This document shows, piece after piece, positions 58,011-64,000 of a stretch of 64,000 bases of DNA (the stretch's first letter is position 1; every line of letters begins with the position of its first letter). The stretch is taken from contig DATKND010000082.1 in assembly GCA_035541475.1 (NCBI GenBank), forward strand, positions 1 through 64,000. The letters are read 5' to 3'. A model generated the notes under the pieces. That model did no database searches and was not told the origin of the DNA. It saw nothing but the letters and a program-made list of their open reading frames with translations. The translations under genes and the position numbers were made by a program. This DNA is from DASUFZ01 sp035541475. GTDB taxonomy: Bacteria; Myxococcota_A; UBA9160; SMWR01.

Positions 58011-59456
58011 ATGCGCCTGATCTTGTTCGCTCTCGCGCTGCTCGCGGTCCCTTTGTTGGCCCTCGCGAGCTCGCCGCCCATCGCTGATGCCGGCCCCAAC
58101 CAGAGCATCGACACCGGGGACACCGCGATCCTGAATGGATCCGCGACATTTCCCGATGGCACGCCAGTCATTGGGTGGAGCTCGGTTGTCGTTGACCCGC
58201 CGAGTGGCGCCGTTTGCAGGTTGCAGACTCCAGACCAAACGCGTGCGTCCATCTCCTGTAGTACCGCGTTGATGAAGGAGGATGCGGTGGAGCGACTCAC
58301 CGGGCAGGAGCGCGTCGTGCGTTCCAAGGAGCTGATGCTGGCGTTCGCTGAACGTACGGGCGTCGGCGCTTCGGGGCCGGGCCGCCGTTATCTGTGGACC
58401 GATGCCTTCGCCGTCGCGAACTTCCTCGGCCTCGCCCGCGAGACCGGCGAAGAGCGGTACCGCGACCTCGCACTCAGGCTCATCGAGAAGGTGCACGACG
58501 ATCTCGGTCGTCACCGGAAGGACGAGCCGCGCGAGGGGCGCCTGGGTTCCGCGACCGAGGAGCATCCGACCCGCGGCGGGCTCCGGATCGGCAAGCCGCT
58601 CCCCGAGCGTCGGGCCGACGAGCGGATGGACCCACGGCTCGAGTGGGATCGCGACGGGCAGTACTTCCACTATCTGACGAAGTGGATGCAAGCCCTCGAT
58701 CTGACCGCGCGCGTCACTGGGCGGCCTGTCTACAACCGCTGGGCCCGGGAGCTGGCCGCGACGGCGTACGAAGCGTTCAGCTACGTGGGGCCGGGCGGCG
58801 CCCAACGGATGTACTGGAAGATGAGCATCGACCTGTCCCGCCCGCTCGTGCCCTCGATGGGACAGCACGACCCGCTCGACGGCTACGTCAGCGTGCTTCA
58901 GCTGCGGGAGACCGCGAAGGAGCTGGGCGACGCGGAGGCGCCGCAGCTGGCCGACGAAGTCGGCTCCTTCGAGGCGATGATCGACCCGCGCGGCCTGCCG
59001 ACCGACGACCCCCTCGGCATCGGAGGCCTGCTGGTAGACGCCTGCCGCCTGGAGCAGCTGATGCGGCTCGGCCTCGAGGATCGGCACGATCTGGTGACGC
59101 GCCTCCTCGAGGCCTCGCTCCTCGGTCTGCGGAACTACGTGGCTGGCGGCGAGCTGGACGAGCCGGCGAGCCGCCGCCTCGCCTTCCGCGAGCTGGGCCT
59201 CGCGATCGGACTCCACGCCGTGGAGCTCATGGCCGACGCCGCGAAGCGCGGCGTGTTCGCCGGCAACGAAGCCGCGCGCCAGCGCCTGGAGGCGCTCCAG
59301 CACCAGGTGTCGCTGGCCGCCGCGATCGAGCAGTTCTGGCTGATCGAGGAGCACCGCCAGCAGCCGACCTGGACGGAGCACCCCGACATCAACGAGGTCA
59401 TGCTCGCCACCAGCCTCGCTCCGCAGGGCTTCCTCGTCCTGCCGGCAGTGAGGTGA
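58011..59456 (+). CDS. Chimeric ORF: secreted PKD/REJ-like fragment joined to a six-hairpin-type enzyme-like protein
   Basis: Residues 1-20 are a signal peptide; 21-82 match the start of a PKD/REJ-type domain (PIADAGPNQSIDTGDTAILNGS). From residue 88 (ATG 58273, MKEDAVERLTGQERVV) a different, complete-looking protein of 394 residues begins: GRRYLWTDAFAVANFLGL, HPTRGGLRIGKPLPER, LEWDRDGQYFHYLTKWMQALD, MYWKMSIDLSRPLVPSMGQHDPLDG. It looks like an all-helical (alpha/alpha) barrel, usually cytosolic and stand-alone. The join suggests recombination; the native start of the enzyme part is likely 58273. Function unknown. Confidence 0.7.
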   Translation: MRLILFALALLAVPLLALASSPPIADAGPNQSIDTGDTAILNGSATFPDGTPVIGWSSVVVDPPSGAVCRLQTPDQTRASISCSTALMKEDAVERLTGQERVVRSKELMLAFAERTGVGASGPGRRYLWTDAFAVANFLGLARETGEERYRDLALRLIEKVHDDLGRHRKDEPREGRLGSATEEHPTRGGLRIGKPLPERRADERMDPRLEWDRDGQYFHYLTKWMQALDLTARVTGRPVYNRWARELAATAYEAFSYVGPGGAQRMYWKMSIDLSRPLVPSMGQHDPLDGYVSVLQLRETAKELGDAEAPQLADEVGSFEAMIDPRGLPTDDPLGIGGLLVDACRLEQLMRLGLEDRHDLVTRLLEASLLGLRNYVAGGELDEPASRRLAFRELGLAIGLHAVELMADAAKRGVFAGNEAARQRLEALQHQVSLAAAIEQFWLIEEHRQQPTWTEHPDINEVMLATSLAPQGFLVLPAVR

Positions 59457-59480
59457 CTCTCGCGCCGCTCCGAGCTTCGC

Positions 59481-59669
59481 ATGGGCGAGGACGTTGTCGC
59501 TGAAGCGTGCATCGGGCACGCATCGAGACTCGCGCCGATGCTGCTCAATGAGATGAAGAAACAGCAGCAGGTGATCGAGGCGCAGCAACGGAGAGATTGC
59601 CGCGCTAACAACGCGACTCGTACAGATCGAGGCGCGGCTAGGCGGCGTGCCGCGGTGAACGCCACCTAG
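59481..59669 (+). pseudogene. S74-type coiled-coil tail fragment, copy B (frameshifted)
   Basis: From 59529 it encodes LAPMLLNEMKKQQQVIEAQQ, closely matching copy A at 57.8 kb. Near 59586 the match changes frame to one reading EIAALTTRLVQIEARLGG. A remnant. Together with copy A it brackets the chimeric ORF at 58.0-59.5 kb. Confidence 0.45.
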
Positions 59670-60289
59670 TTACACGCCACCTAGTTACGAGAACGCATCT
59701 GGGTCGGGCAGCCGTGTGCCGCGCGCCAGCGCGTCAGCTCGCGTGACGCCGAGTCTCGATCGTGAGTGCACCGCCCTCGTCTCCACGAAGGAGCCGTGAT
59801 GTCGAGGGCCCGGCTCCGACGCCCGGTGCGACGCGTCCCGGCGGATAGGACATTTCAAGCGGGGATACGAATGTCCAAGAGCGGTCGTTATGTCAAATTC
59901 CGGCGCGAAAGTCCCTATGTGCGGCCGTCACCGTTCGTGTCGCCCGCATCGGCGACGGAGTAGCCGAGTCGTTCCTCCTGGGTGTCTCCCGTGATCACAC
60001 TGTTCGGGATCTCGCTCAGCAGCGGGTCGATCTCGACGGGGTAAGCCGTGTTCGCGTCGTCACCACCAGGCGCACGACCGAGCCGGCTCCGAGCTCGAGG
60101 TGGGCGGTCAGCGCGCGGCTGCGCGCATCGGGCGCGCAGCGCCGCGTAGCGCAGCCGCCGTCCGCCCGGCGCGCCCAAGCAGCAGCCGCTGCACGGCTCA
60201 GCCTAGCATGAGGTTGGAGAGTGGGGCATTGCCCTCTTCGGACATTGACAGCCGAGGAACGAGCCCAGATGCTGGCGGCGAGGCCCGAG
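59670..60289. other. Gene-poor debris between the S74 fragment and the PEP-CTERM gene
   Basis: Apart from the FG-GAP remnant on the minus strand (59915-60062) I see no supportable gene. A short direct repeat, ACACGCCACCTAGTTAC-like, occurs around 59660-59690. Small frames on both strands have no domain or ribosome site. Confidence 0.4.
59915..60062 (-). pseudogene. FG-GAP (integrin-alpha-type) repeat fragment
   Basis: The minus strand encodes TQEERLGYSVADAGDTNGDGRT and then TAG. This is one FG-GAP calcium-binding repeat without its usual continuation DVIVGAP. No complete gene surrounds it; it is a remnant of a secreted protein. Confidence 0.45.
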
Positions 60290-61006
60290 ATGAAGCGGAT
60301 GTTCTCCCTCGCGACCGCACTCACTCTGCTCGGCTTGCCGGCCGTGTCGACAGGCGCGAATGCGCTGCCGCTGCCCCAGGCGTCGACGTTCTGCCAGCTC
60401 TCGGATGGCACGTCGACGTCCGGCCCGACGCAGTGCGCGGAGGGCGGTCTGGAGAGCGTGGTGCTGACGCTCGCGCCCCAGGTGACGCTGCTGGCGACCT
60501 TCTCTTCGGCGCCCGGCTTCGACACCGTCGGGTCCATCGAGTACGACTTCCAAGTGATCGGTGGGCACAGCGGCGACGGGGTGCCGGTGCTCGTGGATGC
60601 GCAGCTCAGCACCGCAGCGGCAGGCAACTCGTTTGGCTCCGCGGGAATCCTCGTCTCGGTCGGGTCGTTCTTCGTTCAGCGAATCGCCTGCACGAATCCG
60701 TCGCAATGCACCGCGGCGAGCTTCGACGGGACGCTCGAGCTGACGATGCTCTCAGGGCAGACGGGCACGATCGACCTAACGGTGCAGGCGGCCAGCGGCT
60801 TCCCGGTCGCCGGCCCTGCATCGGCGTTCGCCGATCCCTTCATTCGCGTCGACCCTGCGTTCGCGAATGCGGGGTTGTACAGCGTCGTCGTCTCGGACGG
60901 CGTGGGCAACGTGCCGGTGCCCGAGCCGGCGGAGTCGCTTCTCTTGGTCCTCGGGCTGGCGTCGCTCGCATGTTCGAGGACTTCACGCCGTTCCTCTGGC
61001 TGCTGA
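60290..61006 (+). CDS. PEP-CTERM-type surface protein
   Basis: The 238-residue protein has a signal peptide (MKRMFSLATALTLLGLPAVSTG), a beta-rich middle with four Cys that could pair (FCQLSD, TQCAEG, IACTNPSQC), and a C-terminal tag VPVPEPAESLLLVLGLASLA followed by SRTSRRS. The Arg cluster is atypical and the 3' end overlaps another small frame by 37 nt, so the original end may have been replaced by recombination. ATG 60290 is chosen for the signal peptide; upstream in-frame codons add nothing recognisable. Confidence 0.7.
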   Translation: MKRMFSLATALTLLGLPAVSTGANALPLPQASTFCQLSDGTSTSGPTQCAEGGLESVVLTLAPQVTLLATFSSAPGFDTVGSIEYDFQVIGGHSGDGVPVLVDAQLSTAAAGNSFGSAGILVSVGSFFVQRIACTNPSQCTAASFDGTLELTMLSGQTGTIDLTVQAASGFPVAGPASAFADPFIRVDPAFANAGLYSVVVSDGVGNVPVPEPAESLLLVLGLASLACSRTSRRSSGC

Positions 61007-61152
61007 AGCTCGGCGCGCTCGTCAACCTGTACTTCCTCTCGAACACGTTCTCGGCGCCCGCGAGGGGCAGCAGGGCCCAGCAGCACGAGATCGCGTCGCT
61101 GACGAAGCGGCTCGCTCGGATCGAGACGCAGGTAGGAGACGCACCGAAGTAA
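60970..61152 (+). CDS. Small membrane/coiled-coil protein or S74-like fragment
   Basis: The 60-residue frame begins MFEDFTPFLWLLKLGALVNLYFLS, a hydrophobic helix, followed by a polar helix QQHEIASLTKRLARIETQVGD similar to the tails at 57.8 and 59.5 kb. It overlaps the PEP-CTERM gene by 37 nt. It could be a genuine small membrane protein or another fragment. Confidence 0.35.
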   Translation: MFEDFTPFLWLLKLGALVNLYFLSNTFSAPARGSRAQQHEIASLTKRLARIETQVGDAPK

Positions 61153-61383
61153 CGGTGGGAAATCCAAAGCCCGATCGAACTCGAACCGAAACTTGAGCTC
61201 GAGCTGAAGGGCGACGAGCCGGCGCGCTGAACGAGCAAGGGGATGGAACGATCGACAGGTCTTCGAACCGCCGGGAGATCGCTCGAATCTGGTGTGGGAG
61301 GCCCAAGCGTTTCAAGCATTCGGCCCGATCGTTCCGCGAGCGGGTCAGCCGCGGGCCGCCGCTCCGATGGGTAGACGCTCGAG

Positions 61384-61389
61384 TACGCT
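61384..61389 (+). promoter_or_regulatory. -10 box of the gamma-glutamylcyclotransferase-like gene
   Basis: TACGCT lies 6 nt before the GTG start with no ribosome site; a leaderless mRNA is expected. Confidence 0.4.
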
Positions 61390-61395
61390 TGGGTC

Positions 61396-61938
61396 GTGTC
61401 CGACGCCCTCTGGTACTTCGCGTACGGCTCGAACCTCGACCCGGAGACTTTCCTGGGTCGCCGGGGCATGCACCCCCGCGAGATGCTCGCCGCTGCGCTC
61501 GACAGCTTCGAGCTCGTGTTCAATCTGCCCGTCGGACCCGGGGAGCGGGGCGTCGCGAACCTGCGCCCGCGCGCCGGCGCGCACGTGCACGGGGTGGCGT
61601 ATGCGATCGACCCCGAACAGGCGGCACATCTCGACCGGACCGAGGGCGTACACCGTGGCTACTACCTCCGCAACGCGGTTCGCCTCGAAGTTCCACAGGG
61701 ACGCGTGCTCAACGCCTTCGCGTACATGTCGCTGCACGGTGTCGATGGGCGGAAGCCGTCGGAGCGCTACCTAGGACTCCTGCTCCGGGGCGCGCGCTAC
61801 CACGGGCTCCCCGAGGCCTGGATCCGACACCTCCGCGGCCTCGAGGTCGCGATGGACGAGCGTTCCGCAGGTCAGCTCGAGAGCGGAATTCGAGTTGTAG
61901 AGAAGCCCTCGCTGGCTCGCCGCCCAACAATCCGCTGA
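61396..61938 (+). CDS. Gamma-glutamylcyclotransferase (AIG2/GGCT-like) family protein
   Basis: The 180-residue protein opens with the fold signature WYFAYGSNLDPETFLGRRG, which forms the substrate loop. The expected catalytic Glu is in AAHLDRTEGVHRGYY (about residue 80). Family members release 5-oxoproline from gamma-glutamyl peptides, although many bacterial ones have other amide substrates. The start is GTG at 61396. The last residues (ARRPTIR) run into a sequence CCCAACAATCCGCTGAAGC that is also common as a 3' tail of unrelated genes. Confidence 0.83.
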   Translation: MSDALWYFAYGSNLDPETFLGRRGMHPREMLAAALDSFELVFNLPVGPGERGVANLRPRAGAHVHGVAYAIDPEQAAHLDRTEGVHRGYYLRNAVRLEVPQGRVLNAFAYMSLHGVDGRKPSERYLGLLLRGARYHGLPEAWIRHLRGLEVAMDERSAGQLESGIRVVEKPSLARRPTIR

Positions 61939-62086
61939 AGCTACCGGCCGCGAGCTTCTGCCACGCGGGCGGCCGAGGCCGGCACGAATCGCGGTAGCAG
62001 CATCGCGGCCGACCGGCTCGCGCACGAAGGCGCCGAGCGATCGCAGGACCGCGGGTCGATCGCTCGCCTCGGCCGGTAGCGCGCCG

Positions 62087-62521
62087 TTATTTCTTCAGGA
62101 GCTGGCCGCGGATCTCGCCGGGCGGATGCGCCGCAGTGTGGATGTTCAGGTACCAGAGCCCGTCGGCGAGCGACTTCGCCTGGTCGGCCGTCAGCCTGAC
62201 CTCACCCTTGATCGGGCTCGCCAGGTTCTCGAGCGTGATGATCGGCCCCGCGTTCGCGCCCGGCTTCGCCGGGCCGTGGAAGTGCGCGGCCGTGGCGGCG
62301 CCCGTCAGCCCCGAATAGGTGACGGTGTAGCTCAACTTCATGGTCGCGCTGTCGTACTTCGCGTCGACCATCCCGGTTCCCTTGGTGTCGTTCGGCGGGA
62401 CTTCGTCGGCGCCCTTCAGCGTCGCCATGTAGCTGACGGTGTCCGCGCGCGCCGGCTGGGCCGCGGCGAAGAGCAGGAAGGCGGAAGCGCAGATGACGAG
62501 ACGATGAATCGCTGCAGGCAT
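62087..62521 (-). CDS. Secreted CHRD-domain protein
   Basis: The 144-residue product has a signal peptide (to about residue 26, PARA|DTV) and one CHRD domain: YMATLKGADEVPPNDTKGTGMVDAKYDS, LSYTVTYSGLTGAATAAHFHGPAKPGANAGP and LWYLNIHTAAHPPGEIRGQL. Conserved His residues may bind metal. The role is unknown; relatives are extracellular. AAGGAGATCC precedes the start; GTG 62524 is an alternative. Confidence 0.88.
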   Translation of the reverse strand: MPAAIHRLVICASAFLLFAAAQPARADTVSYMATLKGADEVPPNDTKGTGMVDAKYDSATMKLSYTVTYSGLTGAATAAHFHGPAKPGANAGPIITLENLASPIKGEVRLTADQAKSLADGLWYLNIHTAAHPPGEIRGQLLKK

Positions 62522-62751
62522 CACGGATCTCCTTTGCGCAAACGGTAGCCCCTGGAATGAGGAGCTGATCCGCGAGGGCTGGAGTCCCTACTACCGCGAA
62601 GTACGGTGACGGCCGGTTCGCCGAGGAGTTCGGTGTCCCTCTACGACGGTGACCGAACACGCGGGCTGGATACTTGAGCGGCGGGACAGGACACCAGTTC
62701 CATTGTGTTGTCTAGGAACGCTCCGAGAGTCACGAGCGCGGGTGGCCGGTG

Positions 62752-63462
62752 TCAGCCACGCTTCGCGATCAACGCCAGGAAGTCCCCCTCCGTCAGGATC
62801 CCCACCAGCTCGTCGCCGGCCACGACCGGCAGGCAGCCGATCTTGTGTTCGCGCAGCAGCGCCGCGGCGTCGCCGAGCGGGGCGTCGGGATCGATGCTGA
62901 CGACGCGGCTCGCCATCACGTCCTTCACGGCTGTCGCAGCGAGCAGCTGCTCGCGCGCCTTGCGCCCATGGCCGAGCGACCAGGCCAACGCACCGAAGAA
63001 GATGTCACGCTGGCTCAGCACGCCAACGACGCGGCGGTCATCGACCACCACCACGTGCCGGAAGCGACCCTGCTGCATCAGCTCCTCGGCCAGCGAGAGC
63101 CGGTCGTTCGGTCCGAGCGTGCGTACCTCGCGCGTCATCACGTCGCGGACGTGCAGACCCGTGTCGAGCGGAGAGATGCGCGGCGCGGCCTGTGTCGCGG
63201 CAGGCGCTTCGGCCCTGGGCGCGGCCGCAGCATGGCCCCCGAGCCGCTTGCCTGCCTCGGCCAGCGCCGCGTCGAGCTCCCCCTTGAGCCGCTCGACCTC
63301 GCGCTCGAGCGCCGCGATGCCGCTGCAATCGCGAGTCACGATGGCCGTACCGCCGTGACGCGTGAATCCCCAGACCTCGGCGACAGCGATGCGCAGCCGG
63401 GCATTCTCCCCGGGCCGGATGTCCGTGTCCAGATCCAGCGTGAGATTCCTTACCTCGCTCAT
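62752..63462 (-). CDS. CBS-domain pair protein with N-terminal coiled-coil
   Basis: The 236-residue protein has a short beta-type N-terminal region (about 1-50), a helix (ALEREVERLKGELDAALAEAGKRL), an Ala/Pro linker, and two CBS domains: VRDVMTREVRTLGPNDRLSLAEELM with GVLSQRDIF, and VKDVMASRVVSIDPDAPLGDAAALL with GILTEGDFL. CBS pairs sense adenine nucleotides. The target is unknown. The start at ATG 63462 has only a weak, distant GGAGGG. Confidence 0.82.
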   Translation of the reverse strand: MSEVRNLTLDLDTDIRPGENARLRIAVAEVWGFTRHGGTAIVTRDCSGIAALEREVERLKGELDAALAEAGKRLGGHAAAAPRAEAPAATQAAPRISPLDTGLHVRDVMTREVRTLGPNDRLSLAEELMQQGRFRHVVVVDDRRVVGVLSQRDIFFGALAWSLGHGRKAREQLLAATAVKDVMASRVVSIDPDAPLGDAAALLREHKIGCLPVVAGDELVGILTEGDFLALIAKRG

Positions 63463-64000
63463 TTCCGTTCGAAACCCTCCCAGGCCGGCGCGCGCGCGAG
63501 TTTTGCGTTTCCGTCGGACCCCGCAAAGCGCGCTGATCTTCGCGGTCGCGCCGCTGGGAACGACTTGCACATGGGGATCCCTCGACACGACCGGTCGTCA
63601 CCATCATATGAAAGGCTTCCCCGTGGAGGGAATGCGCTCGGTGTTCGCAACAAGAGGGGCCCTGTGTAAGGGTTCACCCGGGCCTCTCCAAGATGCGCCG
63701 ACCGTCTGAGAGGCGCCGAACCCGGCTACCGCGCTCTCTTCGAGCAGGGCGGAGTCTAGAGGGCTCTAGGGAGCGTTCTATTGGCTAGAGACCCAAATCC
63801 AGCGGATCGTGGTGCCATGCGAGAAAGACGCGAGACTGATTATACACCATTTAGTGTAAATAGTCGCCGCGACTTTCTTGCTGCGAAGAGCTCGCTTCTT
63901 CGCGAAGAGGGGCACCTGTGTGGGGGTCACCCACCCCCCTTCGACCCAGTCGCAAGAGTCTCGCGTCAGCGCACTCGGCCTACCTCACTCGCTTCGCATA
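63463..64000. other. Right-end intergenic region without a supportable gene
   Basis: No frame shows domain content. It contains an imperfect duplication (63653-63681 and 63905-63933, each AGAGGGG...CCTGTGT...GGGT/CACCC), a hairpin GGGGGT/ACCCCC (63922-63938) and an AT-rich operator-like inverted repeat TACAC-6-GTGTA (63843-63858). It probably belongs to the promoter region of a gene beyond the window edge. Confidence 0.4.

Noticed and set aside
59766..59963. 65-codon plus-strand frame
   Set aside because: It overlaps the antisense of the FG-GAP fragment and has no ribosome site or domain.
61921..62086. Integron attC site
   Set aside because: The left consensus-like sequence is present but no matching GTTRRRY arm or inner pairing was found.

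Overview
This is a very GC-rich chromosomal window from a Gram-negative bacterium. Evidence for an outer membrane: Pal, a BtuB-type TonB receptor and several lipoproteins. Four PEP-CTERM surface proteins, several PilZ proteins, a bactofilin, a methanethiol-oxidase locus and many acyl-CoA/sterol-type catabolic enzymes suggest a deltaproteobacterial-grade lineage (Myxococcota, Desulfobacterota or Binatota-like). That placement is an inference; no rRNA is present. Many genes start with GTG, neighbouring genes often overlap by 4 bases (ATGA or GTGA), and many starts lie only 6-9 nt behind a -10 hexamer, as expected for leaderless mRNAs.

Layout. 0.2-5.2 kb: PEP-CTERM protein, two-PilZ regulator, lipoprotein, Pal, TypA/BipA. 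5.3-8.4 kb: methanethiol oxidase (SBP56/MtoX) with a rare SCO-MauG fusion protein downstream. 8.4-13.5 kb: damaged FkbM-like gene, LplA, sulfotransferase, 2OG oxygenase, kinase-like protein, GT2. 13.4-22.4 kb: large MscS channel, CaiB CoA-transferase, CYP124/125-like P450, DUF748 protein, and a SCO/PCuAC copper-chaperone pair. 22.5-29.7 kb: acyl-CoA and sterol-type catabolism (MaoC, two acyl-CoA dehydrogenases with a TetR gene between them, divergent KshA-like Rieske oxygenase, ECH, SDR). 29.7-34.7 kb: HAD, epimerase, PrmA, aminopeptidase, second sulfotransferase. 34.8-38.9 kb: MoxR-DUF58-TgpA triad. 46.5-38.9 kb (minus): compact eight-gene run with dGTPase, CutA, two unknowns, a degenerate DHH protein with an Arg/Gly and acidic linker, QueE and PilZ. 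46.6-47.8 kb: class V aminotransferase.

The most striking region is 47.8-53.7 kb. Two inward-facing cobalamin riboswitches, each with a TTGACT -35 box and an 18-bp spacer, bracket four genes: a DUF4465-like PEP-CTERM protein on one side, and a second PEP-CTERM protein, a BtuB-like receptor and a propeller-like lipoprotein on the other. It looks like a surface B12-capture system analogous to the Bacteroides BtuB/BtuG loci, but using PEP-CTERM anchoring for two components.

53.8-56.1 kb holds bactofilin, a methyltransferase and a 2OG oxygenase. From the tRNA-Gly(CCC) at 56.2 kb to about 61.2 kb lies a scrambled accessory patch: an integrase remnant running into the tRNA, a truncated SUMF/FGE-like exoprotein, fragments resembling S74 tail domains, an FG-GAP fragment, a chimeric ORF and a PEP-CTERM protein. 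61.4-63.5 kb carries a gamma-glutamylcyclotransferase-like gene, a CHRD protein and a CBS-pair protein. I see no CRISPR array, rRNA or intact insertion sequence.
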